DNA of 64,000 nt from Mermis nigrescens (taxonomy: Eukaryota; Nematoda; Enoplea; Mermithida; Mermithidae), in NCBI GenBank assembly GCA_036768485.1, contig JAVLUZ010000341.1, forward strand, positions 1,915,658 to 1,979,657, read 5' to 3'. Below, in pieces: positions 37,723-45,777 of this stretch (position 1 is the stretch's first letter; every line of letters begins with the position of its first letter). The notes under the pieces were generated by a model, which was not told the origin of the DNA, made no database searches, and was given only the letters and a program-made list of their open reading frames with translations. Made by a program: the position numbers and the translations under genes.

Positions 37723-39690
37723 TTGCTACAATCTTTCAGGTTTTGTTTAGTGACCGGAACAAAGCTGAAAACGTCAAATTTATATAAAACCAAGCAGATC
37801 ACAAGTGGAGGTTCTACTGAGATCCAATACCAAACGAGAAGCAAAGGTCCTGCCTGGTCAGCAGTTCCTTTAGACATACTTCTCAGGCAAAACAAATGCA
37901 AAAAGACAGTAAAATTTTTGCAAAAAAGTTCTCCTAGGATAGCTCATGAGCCTGTTGTAACGTTTGATTTGAATCTGGACGATTTTAGCAAAAATTTTTT
38001 GGATCCGGAAAGCAAGCTTTCAACAGATTTGCAGCAAAAAGGGGAAAAATTAAGTGAAATGTGCAGATTTAGCAAGTCACCTTCAACTACTCCCAAGACT
38101 CCACTTCAATTTGTGCCACCTACCGCAGACCAGCTTCAATCCCAAAAAATGAGATTGAAATGTGTAAGAAATTCATCAACAAAAGAAGAGCAAAACTTTT
38201 CTCCACACATTGACCAACCTTGTACATCAAGTGGGGTTGAATCAGTCCATTCACAATTTTCTCGAGCTTCAGATTTTGGTTTTTCACAGTTTTTGAAATC
38301 TCAAACACCAGCTCCACCAGTTGTTGTCTTGAGTCCACACATCACGCCATTTAATTATTTGCAAACAGCTAATACATGGTCGGCATATCCAGGGTACCCT
38401 CCACAGGTTCCATCCTGGCAGCATCCTATGGCTGTTTTCCAACCAGCAGCACCTCAGTTCTACGGACCCCAGTTTCAAGCTCATGAAGCGGTGCCAAATC
38501 AGTTCAGTTGGGTTAATTATGCACAATTGGGGCAGGGAGCAGCTGAGGAGCAACAGCCTAGGATGCAGCCTCAGGAAACTTGGGAAGGGAGCTATAGTAA
38601 ATTTATTAGCATTTTGACCAAAAGGTACAGAGAATTCATGGAGACAGATGCAAAAAGTGTGCTTGATTTTTTTCAGCACTTTTGACAATTTGGCTGGCTG
38701 CAGTTTACCACTTAAATGCTCAGCAAAAATTGACAGCTTTTCAAGTTATTTTAGGTGGCTTAGCCCTTAGAACATATCAGTCATTGCCTACCCACATTAA
38801 GAATAATTTTAATTTATTGAAACAGAAGTTCATATCAAATTTTACAGATTTTAGTTGACCAGACAAGACGCGCCAGCGATATGAAAGTCGTTGGCAGAAC
38901 ATAGGCAAAACGGTGGAAAAAAATATTACACGGAATTGTGGTCACTCGATTGTCTAGCTTATCCTGAATGAAGTGACCAAATACTGTGTGAGGATATGGT
39001 CTACAGATTTGTCTATGGCCTGACCGATGAAATTCAGGAGCGAGTGCATTTATTTGGTATGCCATTGACTTTGGATGAAGCGCAAGAGAGGGCGCTGAAT
39101 GCGGAAATTTTGATGGCGGCCAGAAAATCGAAGAATCCGATTTTGGTCAATGCAGCATGGCCAATCCACAGCAATTGGACTTTTAAGCCAGATGGACCAG
39201 CGCCCGACAAGCGAATAGATCATTTGGAGGCGGAAAATTGGAATTTGATGAAGGAGCTGGACGATGGTGAGAAAAAATATGCAATGTTTTTTTCTAATGC
39301 GTCTAATAATATATCTGGGAAATCAGTTAATCCAAGAAATTTTGGTGAAACTCCTAATAATAACTTGCAGAGTAACCAAAAATTATATCCTTATTGGCAA
39401 AATCAGAACTTTAATTTTGAGCCATCTTGTCAAAATTTTCAGAGAACGTGTTTTGATAGCTTTCCACATTATTTTACGGCTCGGAACCGGAATCAAAGTC
39501 TTTGGCCACCTCAGCCAAGTGCGAATTTTAGGTATGCTAGGCCCGAAATTCAAATTTGTGGTGTTCTGAATATCAGATGTATGGACATTCTACGGAAAAT
39601 TGTAGATGGAAACTGAAAAAAGACCAAAATGTTTTTCAGCAGGAACGGAATGGAAACCAACATAATGAATTTGTAAATTCACATCAGTAG
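37723..39690 (+). pseudogene. gag: Ty3-like gag, broken, cut off by the Polinton
   Basis: Would form the capsid of an LTR retrotransposon. 37723-38685 holds an N-terminal part rich in Pro/Gln/Ser (residues about 180-290), then a change of frame near 38690. The capsid region continues to a segment at 38985-39110 reading FVYGLTDEIQERV and PLTLDEAQERAL, a pattern typical of Ty3/gypsy capsid C-terminal domains. Around 39550-39600 a GHSTENC piece in the +1 frame is the remnant of a CCHC knuckle. The last codons run to a TAG at 39688-39690, right at the Polinton edge. Frameshifts near 38690, 38930 and 39570 and TGA stops are visible. No pol follows on the far side of the Polinton. Confidence 0.65.
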
Positions 39691-39710
39691 TATGCCCTGC
39701 AACCCTGGCG

Positions 39711-39768
39711 TGTTCCTGAACTAGTAGTTCCAGAACTAATAGTTCGGGAACTAGGTTCAGGAACTTTT
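39711..39768. promoter_or_regulatory. Terminal palindrome cluster (left)
   Basis: Four AGTTCC-x-GAACT type palindromes in 58 bp at the extreme end of the element, mirrored at 49723-49775. Position and dyad symmetry fit binding sites for integrase or a terminal protein; this is inference. Confidence 0.5.
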
Positions 39769-40261
39769 TTCCCATGTTATAGTATAGGCGGCTGTGGAAG
39801 GCAGTTGGAAAATGGGGGTTGAAATGTGCGCCCTGGCTCTGAGAATGTGCACCCTGAGGGGGTTCCCTGTGTTATAATATAGGCAGGGGTTTGGGTTGCG
39901 CCCTGAGTGCACCCTGGGTATTTTGCCAAAAAAATAGTTGTCCCTGGGGGATGAGGTAGTTCCGGAACTTTCAAAAACTTATCCCTGGGGGAAGGGGGTA
40001 GTTTGGGAATTTTCTAAAGTCCCTAGGGAAGGATATAGTTTATGAACTTTCAAGAAGTTGTCCATAGGGATGGGGGTAGTTTGGGAACTTTTGTCCTTGG
40101 GGGGTAGGGAGTTTGGGAAATTTCAAAAATTGTCCCAGGGGGAGGGGCCACCAACAAGGGTTAATTAGCGCCTTCTCTTTACACTTAGGATAAGAGGGGG
40201 CGAAGGAGGGTAGTATAAGGTAGGCCTATGATAGGAATAGGATAAGAATGGGATGGTGAAC

Positions 40262-40390
40262 CACTTTACACCACTTTACATTTTACACTAGTTTACACTT
40301 TAAACTACTTTACACAAGTTTACACTTTACACTTCTTTACACTTTACACCACTTTACACTTTACACGACTTTACACCTCTTTACACTGTA
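40262..40390. repeat. TTTACAC array in left TIR
   Basis: About fourteen TTTACACYNN units. The mirror array at 49095-49225 has the same units in a slightly different number, so it evolves by unit gain and loss. Confidence 0.85.
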
Positions 40391-40488
40391 TGTTACATTT
40401 TTTTGCTGCTTTTAAGCATGAGCATAGAATGAGAGGATTTGCGCGGGTCACAAGCACCACCAAAGCGCTGTTTTTGGAGGAAAAAAAC

Positions 40489-41281
40489 TTACTTCACTTG
40501 AGGCATTTTTGTAATCAGATCATAATGATGATTATTAGCAGCATGTAAATCAAGCACCTTATCAGCCACAGGTCCTTGAAAAAACAAAATATTATTATAA
40601 TATACTTTTATTTGGTAGTCGGGCACTAGAACTTTTTGTATTTTTTCAACAGCCTCAAGACCATATTTATCTTCACTGATGTTAATATTAGCCTTATGCA
40701 TTAAATCTAAAGCTAGCTGTTTTTGCAAGAGTGTGACGTGCCCTGTCACCTTTCCGAATAGATTCCCATTTTGGGCTACTGTCCAGCTTCGCTATTCCTG
40801 TTACAATAGCTCTTGGTAGCAATAAATTATCATTTGATGTAATTTTAATAAATGCTCCTCCATTTTTGCAGAACTCACTCACATCAAATTCCAGACCACA
40901 ACCTATTTGTGGTCTTCTATCGATGAGTACTACCTTAAATTCCATGTCTTTGTTGAAGCAAAGCTCATTCTTCAATTGAGCCACATTTTCAATAATACTC
41001 AAAACCTTATCAGCATTAATATACTTGCGCTCAGTAAATGGAACTAACACAGGCGTATTAAGGCTTGGCTGTCTAATTTCAATGCCTGCCATACTGTCGG
41101 AAGAGCAGCCATGTAACATCTTGTTAATAGCTTCCTCAAAAATCTGTTCAAAAATCTCAAAGAGATTAAGGCATTCATAAAGGTTCTTAAAACGCAACAA
41201 AAATGCCTTGGCGGTTGTCCTAAACCCAAGAACAGAAATGCTTAGGGGTTTATGTATTTCAAAGTACTCATTCAGATCCAT
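40489..41281 (-). pseudogene. PolB N-terminal fragment (protein-primed DNA polymerase)
   Basis: Polinton PolB copies the element with a protein primer. This fragment of about 260 codons carries the N-terminal region that precedes the exonuclease: LLLPRAIVTGIAKLD, WESIRK, then LPDYQIKVYYNN-like (LVPDYQIKVYYNN) and HHYDLITKMP near its end. In intact relatives a zinc-type segment, 3'-5' exonuclease and palm follow; here the frame stops at TAA 40489-40491 a few codons after the HYDLITKMP box, where the sequence reads GTAAGT, and the rest of the gene is absent. One frameshift near 40745. Start chosen at the ATG 39 bp after a minus-strand TATA box. The part 40489-40645 lies inside the inverted repeat. 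Confidence 0.8.
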
Positions 41282-41311
41282 TTTTGAGTAAAATTATATG
41301 TATGTATATCC

Positions 41312-41323
41312 ATATTTATAGAC
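41312..41323 (-). promoter_or_regulatory. TATA-type promoter of PolB
   Basis: GTCTATAAATAT on the minus strand, TATA 39 bp before the PolB ATG. Back to back with the promoter of the next gene. Confidence 0.7.
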
Positions 41324-41328
41324 AAAAA

Positions 41329-41340
41329 TCTATAAATACT
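41329..41340 (+). promoter_or_regulatory. TATA-type promoter of zinc-ribbon gene
   Basis: TCTATAAATACT, TATA 39 bp before the ATG at 41370; only 5 bp from the divergent PolB box. Confidence 0.75.
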
Positions 41341-41369
41341 AATATTTTGTTACTTAAAAAATAATAAAA

Positions 41370-41711
41370 ATGGAGGAAATTCAGGAAATAAAAAAGCGTT
41401 CATTCGTGGACATGGAAAGGAAACCATATGGGAGGTCAATAAAGCCGCCCATTGAGATATGTGGTCGTAATATGGAGAGGCCCATGTACCCTTTGATGAT
41501 TCAACTTTCTTATTTTTGCCAAAAAGCATCGTGTGAACAGGAATTTTTTGAAACTAACGGGGGTCTATGGTACATTATTATTCAGATGTGCCCTAGATGT
41601 GGGGAATATAATAGAGCAGCGCAGGAGGCTGGAACAAAAGTGCTCAAACGGTATGCATCAGAAGCAGCCAAAGAACTAAAAGCTAAAATTGCTCAAGAAA
41701 AAAGTCTATAA
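41370..41711 (+). CDS. Small zinc-ribbon-like protein, 113 aa
   Basis: Not a family I can name. Uninterrupted frame. Cys50-x4-Cys55 and Cys74-x2-Cys77 (FCQKASC, CPRCG) with beta-prone sequence between (GGLWYIIIQM) look like one zinc ribbon; a basic N-terminus (KKRSF, MERKPYGR) and an Ala/Lys-rich helical tail (residues 83-113) flank it. Zinc ribbons of this form are common in transcription factors, and the element carries a TBP, so a role in transcription is possible but is inference. Its last codons and stop (EKSL, TAA) overlap the TATA box of the next gene. Confidence 0.7.
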   Translation: MEEIQEIKKRSFVDMERKPYGRSIKPPIEICGRNMERPMYPLMIQLSYFCQKASCEQEFFETNGGLWYIIIQMCPRCGEYNRAAQEAGTKVLKRYASEAAKELKAKIAQEKSL

Positions 41712-41715
41712 ATAT
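41704..41715 (+). promoter_or_regulatory. TATA-type promoter overlapping the upstream stop codon
   Basis: GTCTATAAATAT; its TAA is the stop of the zinc-ribbon gene. TATA 46 bp before the ATG at 41753. Confidence 0.75.
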
Positions 41716-41752
41716 GAACCCACTAGCGTAATTTCAATAATCTCTTAAAAAC

Positions 41753-42079
41753 ATGGCTTCCCCCAGAGAGCTTACCTACCAGCAATTTATCCTTAAGCTT
41801 GTTGAGAAAGCATGTAAACGGTTTGTGACAAATCGTGATGTTCATAGTATAGGTGCGTTTTTCTGGAGAATTGTTAATGATGAGTTTAAGGAGCAAAGAA
41901 AAGAAGAGCTCAAATGCGACGCATTTTGGCAGTTTGCGTTGGACTTGAAAGATTGTATTCTGGAAAAGAAAATGGAACAGCTGTTCAGCCTATGGCAACA
42001 GTTCAATTCAAATGGGAAGAACCTGTTTGAAAATATGTACGATAATTGTATTTGGTACAACGTAAATTGTCTTATATAG
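41753..42079 (+). CDS. Unrecognised helical protein, 108 aa
   Basis: Uninterrupted frame between the zinc-ribbon gene and integrase, opened by its own TATA box. Mostly helix-forming, rich in Lys, Glu, Phe and Trp (FWRIVNDEF, AFWQFALDLKDCILEKK), no membrane segment or known motif. Four scattered Cys near the C-terminus do not form a clear metal site. Conservation of the start context (AACATGGC) and of the promoter spacing supports a real gene. Function unknown. Confidence 0.6.
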   Translation: MASPRELTYQQFILKLVEKACKRFVTNRDVHSIGAFFWRIVNDEFKEQRKEELKCDAFWQFALDLKDCILEKKMEQLFSLWQQFNSNGKNLFENMYDNCIWYNVNCLI

Positions 42080-42086
42080 CTCTCCC

Positions 42087-42098
42087 ATTATAAATATT
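42087..42098 (+). promoter_or_regulatory. TATA-type promoter of integrase
   Basis: ATTATAAATATT, TATA 31 bp before the ATG at 42120. Confidence 0.7.
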
Positions 42099-42119
42099 AA
42101 ACTAGTTTTCTCATAAAAA

Positions 42120-43163
42120 ATGGACAAAAAATTGAATAATTTGTATCACAATACTAAATCGGGGTACTCTGGTGTAAACCAGCTGTACCTCAGAGCCAAA
42201 AAAGTATTTCCAAAATCAAAAACAAAACAATGGTTAGAAAAGCAACCATCATATACTTTGCACAAACCTGCATTAAGAAAATATTTGCGGAACAGGGTTT
42301 TAGTAAGCAGTATTGATGAACAGTGACAAGCTGGTCTGGTTGATCTCCAATCACTATCTCAGCATAATGATGGGTACAAGTCTTTATTGAACTGTATAGA
42401 TATTTTCTCAAAATACTCATGGTCTATACCCTTAAAAAGCAAATTTTTTTAATGATATTGTTGAAGCTTTCCAGAAAATCTTTAAAGATCGAAAACCGTA
42501 TAAATTACAGACTGATGCAGGTAAAGAATTCGTGAACAAAGAGTTTCAGAAATGTTTAAAATCTGAATCTGTCAACTTTTTTGTTACTAAAAGCGAAATA
42601 AAAGCATCGGTAGTAGAACAATTTAATCGCACATTAAAAGAGAAAATGTGGCGGTACTTTACTAAAAAGAATACGTACAGGTACATTGACGTCTTAGACA
42701 ATCTCATGCATAATTATAATCATTCTATGCATAGAACTATAGGTACATTTCCAGCAAACGTTACGCCAAAAAACGAGCAAGAAATTTTAAATAAAGCCTT
42801 TTGCATTACAAAAAAGATGCAGTATTTAAGTTCAATGTTAGTAATAAGATACGTCTAAGTAAAGTTAAGCGCACTTTTGAAAAAGGATACTGGCCCAATT
42901 GGACTGAAGAATTTTATATCGTTAAAGAGAGATACGCTAGAACACCACCAGTGTATAGTTTAGAAGACCAAATGGGTGAAAAATTAGAAGGCATTTTCTA
43001 TGAACCAGAACTGCAAAAAATTGACAGTTCAACTGAAGATTTATTCATTGTCGAAAAAATTCTAAAAACTCAAAAACGCGGCAACAAAACTGATTATTTT
43101 GTTTGATGGAGAGGTTACCCGCCCAAATTTGATTCTTGGGTCCCTGATCTGATAAATGTATAA
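42120..43163 (+). pseudogene. Retroviral-type integrase with chromodomain, broken
   Basis: Polinton integrase joins the element ends to host DNA. Order seen: an N-terminal region (residues 1-65), then the DDE core with first Asp at 42342-42344 (GLVDLQ), a second at 42514-42516 (QTDAGKEF) and Glu at 42616-42618 (VVEQFNRT), then FPANVTPKN, an SH3-like FNVSNKIRLSK part, and a C-terminal chromodomain (WRGYPPKFDSWVPDL). All three catalytic residues remain. Breaks: TGA at 42324-42326, a frameshift in the T-run near 42440, a second frameshift near 42800, and TGA at 43104-43106 just before the WRGY box. Confidence 0.9.
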
Positions 43164-43627
43164 ATGGTAATTTTGAATCTGATTTTGAAACAGGAAAAAA
43201 TGGAGTCTGGTCATTGTTTCTTCAAGCAAATTGCAAAATGTCTACTTTTCTGACACGCTATTTTAGTCTTTTCAAGCTTCATTAGGAAATGCTTAGAAAA
43301 AGGCAACGTGTGCACCCTGTCCAAGTTATGCCGGTATTTAAGCCCCAAGACTGAATTTTATTCTGCTAATCTTTATGCAAAAAGCTTCATTATGATCACA
43401 TTTCTTCATCTAAAAAGCGCAAATTTTTTGTAAAGTTTGGAAAATTCCTTGCAAAGTTTTGGAAAATTTTTGTAGAGTTTGAAAAATTTCTTGCAGAGTT
43501 TGGAATCAATTTTATATGCTTAAGGATAGCAAATTTGTAGACATTAGAAAATTTCTTGTAAAGCTTGAAAAATTTCTTGCTGGAATTGAAAAATTTTTGC
43601 AATGAATGAAACTTTAGTTCCTTCAAT
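43164..43627. other. Integrase-TBP gap with short A/T repeats
   Basis: About six degenerate copies of AAAATTTCTTGYARAGTTTGR between 43425 and 43600; the 85-codon minus-strand frame 43396-43653 reflects this repeat. A 21-codon basic frame at 43289-43354 (begins MLRKRQRVH) is the only other candidate; too short to call. Confidence 0.5.
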
Positions 43628-44134
43628 TTAGCATTGCTCAAGCATTGATTCAACTATTTTATGTGCTATATGCAATTCATGCTCTCTTTTTGCACCAGTG
43701 AGAATCATTTTTCCGCTTGTAAACAGTAAAAACGTTACATTTCTGAATTAATATATTAAGCCAGGAAAGAGTTCTACTTCATACATGCATTTTCTTTTAA
43801 TCAACTCATAAAATTTGCAAAGATTTATGCAAAATCCTAAATCAGCAGAGCCTACAAACAGCTGAGGCTGTATTTTTAGGTAACAGGCTTGTGCATTTAT
43901 TAGCTCTATAAAATGTTTTATTGTATTTTCGCCATCTTTAACTTTTTTAGCTCCTACACATACCATTTTACCTGACTTGAATATCAATAACGTAGCATGA
44001 GGTGGTTGATATATGATACCTGGAAATTTCTGAGGGTTATATTGAGCAGTATTTGGTAATTTTGCATATATCTCATCTAGATCAAGTGTGTCTTTAAGTG
44101 CTGCAGTAAGCACTATGTTCTGAATAGTAACCGT
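43628..44134 (-). pseudogene. TATA-binding-protein (TBP) homologue encoded by the Polinton
   Basis: TBP binds and bends TATA-box DNA and nucleates transcription. The reading frame carries both pseudo-symmetric TBP repeats. Repeat 1: QNIVLTAALKDTLDLDEI, YNPQKFPGIIY, LLIFKSGKMVCVGAK. Repeat 2: FVGSADLGFCINL, EVELFPGLIY, LLFTSGKMILTGAKRE and the last helix. The four Phe that kink DNA in known TBPs (in K-F-PG, LLI-F-, L-F-PG, LL-F-) are all present. Length about 168 codons, a bare TBP core without N-terminal extension. Breaks: one in-frame TAA at 43748-43750, inside repeat 2; and no ATG, the codon 40 bp from the TATA box being ACG (44132-44134). No frameshift. It lies divergent to the packaging ATPase, well inside the element, with matched promoters. 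Confidence 0.88.
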
Positions 44135-44136
44135 TT

Positions 44137-44148
44137 TCTATATATACC
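44137..44148 (+). promoter_or_regulatory. TATA-type promoter of ATPase
   Basis: TCTATATATACC, TATA 40 bp before the ATPase ATG and 3 bp from the TBP start. Confidence 0.6.
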
Positions 44149-44165
44149 CACCTGTTTCTTAATAC

Positions 44166-44178
44166 ATATTTATAAACC
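44166..44178 (-). promoter_or_regulatory. TATA-type promoter of TBP gene
   Basis: GGTTTATAAATAT on the minus strand, TATA 40 bp before the TBP start and directly against the ATPase ATG. The two promoters of this divergent pair are interleaved and equally spaced. Confidence 0.65.
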
Positions 44179-44830
44179 ATGATTTTTCAACACCCTTTTA
44201 CTTGCCTTGTTTCTGGGCCAACAAAGTCTGGCAAGACAACTTTTGTCAGGCAATTATTAGAAAATAGAGCACACTTGATTGATACAAAACTTAAAAAGAT
44301 TTGGTGGTGCTTTGCCAAAAATCAGCCGCTGTATAAGGAAATGCAAGATGTTTCATTTATAGAAGGGCTTCCTGATTTTAGTTATTTAAAAAAGTTTAGT
44401 CCAATGCCACAACTTTTGATATTAGATGATCTAATGCAAGAGAGCAAGGGTAATGTTCAAATTGTACAGCTTTTCACAAGATGTCATCATTGGAATATTA
44501 GCATCATTCACATTGTTCAAAATGTGTTCTTTGAAGGCCTCAGAACTTCACGCATAAACTTTGATTATATAGTCTTATTTAAAAACCCTGCCGATCAATT
44601 ACAGTCACAAATTTTGTCTCGGCCAACTTTATCCAACAAATTCCAAATATTTCCTAGAAGCTTATTCTGATGCTACCTCTCAGCCACATGGCTATCTCTT
44701 GATAGATCTCACCCAAAATGCTAGAGATGAATTAAGACTTAAAACAAACATATTTAGCAAGCATCTGACTGTTTATGTAAAAAAATCTATAAATACTAAT
44801 AATGACGGTGTAACCAATAAAAATGGGTAA
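44179..44830 (+). pseudogene. FtsK/HerA-type genome-packaging ATPase (A32-like)
   Basis: Pumps the DNA into the capsid in Polintons, adintoviruses and NCLDVs. Walker A GPTKSGKT is at residues 13-20, Walker B LLILDD at 79-84, followed by the TRCHHWNISIIHIVQN motif and the ILSRPTLSNKF part. The first frame ends at 44670; in the +1 frame the family C-terminus goes on (EAYSDATSQPHGYLLIDL, LRLKTNIF) to a TAA at 44830, so there is one frameshift near 44650. Tail codons overlap both the TATA box and the start of the next gene. Confidence 0.9.
44786..44797 (+). promoter_or_regulatory. TATA-type promoter inside the ATPase 3' end
   Basis: TCTATAAATACT, TATA 35 bp before the ATG at 44823. An earlier short ATG frame (44802) would lie upstream of a transcript starting ~30 bp after the TATA. 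Confidence 0.75.
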
Positions 44831-45173
44831 AGAACGATTAAAACGCAATATTGTGTGCTTACACCTTCTGAGTCGAGCAAGAAAACCTCAAAGGGAGTCA
44901 ATTATAAATACTGCCAGTAAAGATCAAATACTTTGTCTTTGTGACTGTGCAAGCAATTTTTTAAATGGTAATATTCCTTTTTCCGAAAAATATATAAACA
45001 AACTTTGGAGATATCAAAATCAAATAAGACGTCTGGCAAATAATAAACAAATCAGTTCAAAAGACAGAAAAAATATTATAGTACAGGATGGTGGTTTTCT
45101 TCCTCTTTTGTTAACTCCAATACTTACAATTGCAGGCAGTCTTTTAGCTGATGCAATAACAGGTAGAAAATGA
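44823..45173 (+). CDS. Small conserved Polinton virion-type protein, 116 aa
   Basis: Family present after the ATPase in many Polintons: a basic helical N-terminus (LHLLSRARKPQRESII), a middle part (LCDCASNFLNGNIPFSEKYINKL) and RRLANNKQ..KDRKNII, ending in a GGFLPLLLTPILTIAGSLLADAI hydrophobic tail beginning near residue 90 (split here: GGFLPLLLTPIL, TIAGSLLADAI). The basic body plus hydrophobic tail suggests a capsid-lining or membrane-active component; that is inference. Frame intact. Its TGA overlaps the next start codon (ATGA at 45170-45173). Confidence 0.7.
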   Translation: MGKERLKRNIVCLHLLSRARKPQRESIINTASKDQILCLCDCASNFLNGNIPFSEKYINKLWRYQNQIRRLANNKQISSKDRKNIIVQDGGFLPLLLTPILTIAGSLLADAITGRK

Positions 45174-45737
45174 AATATACTGAAAAAATGATTCTTATAC
45201 CCACTGAAATCAGCGAGCGGACTAAGCCTATTGATGTTAGTGCTAGAGTCCTTGGATAATGAGATGCAGAAAGTGTTGAACAGCAAAAATATACCATCTT
45301 ATTTAAAACTTATAAAATATAATCAGATACTTGGCAAATTTAAGCGATTGCATGAACAGAAACAGGAACCGTACAAAGCCAATATAATTGAATATACAAG
45401 TGATGTACTTAGCAATGATGAAATACTAACTGCTATGCCAAAAAATCAAATTCCTAAGGCTAAAATGCTTCTCCACTATATTTGTACAAACCCTTTTATT
45501 GAAATAGAGTCTGATGGTGAGCTTGTTATATATGGGCAAAAAATTGAAGGCTCAAACATTACAGATTTAGTTAATGATTTAGCACGTGAGCGTAAGAAAA
45601 TAAGCAGACATCCTGGTACAAAGGAATTGCTGAAAGTGTTGAACCGCACAAATGTCCCACTAGCAAGTATTGGTAATAGACAAGGTAGGGAAATTTTTGC
45701 CGCAGGTGATGACTTTGACTGGGACAAAAGTCTATAA
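45170..45737 (+). pseudogene. Conserved Polinton protein (KMILIP type), one frameshift
   Basis: Starts at the ATG that overlaps the previous stop (ATGA), with no TATA box of its own, so it may be read from the same transcript. N-terminus EKMILIPTEISER, a frameshift near 45245, then LDNEMQKVLNSKNIP, YNQILGKFKRL and a C-terminal half with LHYICTNPFIEIESDGEL and GTKELLKVLNR. This layout (M-L-[IV]-P then LD-EM---L) recurs in Polintons next to the ATPase; role unknown, probably virion assembly. The final KSL-TAA is part of the next TATA box. Confidence 0.65.
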
Positions 45738-45742
45738 ATACC
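45730..45742 (+). promoter_or_regulatory. TATA-type promoter overlapping the upstream stop codon
   Basis: GTCTATAAATACC; TAA inside it ends the previous gene. TATA 45 bp before the ATG at 45778. Confidence 0.75.
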
Positions 45743-45777
45743 TTGTGTGTTTCAATTTTTGTGAAATAATCACAAAA

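Larger units (their letters stand above)
39691..40645. repeat. Polinton left terminal inverted repeat
   Basis: Reverse complement of 48840-49791 with only scattered differences. From the outside in: a cluster of AGTTCCGGAACTA-like palindromes, two TATAGTATAGGCGG-type boxes, G-rich tandem units (39945-40145), an AGGATAAGAGG block, a TTTACAC array (40262-40390), and finally 157 bp of PolB coding sequence. The inner edge is sharp: the arms stop matching after AAAAATACAAAAAG (40638-40645 / 48840). Confidence 0.93.

Noticed and set aside
42060..42080. TTATATAGC just after the 108-aa gene as the integrase promoter
   Set aside because: The TATAAATA box at 42087-42098 matches the element's motif and spacing better.
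43396..43653. 85-codon minus-strand frame overlapping the TBP end as another Polinton gene
   Set aside because: Arises from the AAAATTTCTTG short repeats and overlaps the TBP C-terminus.
45670..45777. Upstream ATG (45670) as start of the pVI-like gene
   Set aside because: It lies within the preceding gene and before the TATA box; the ATG at 45778 fits the promoter spacing of the element.
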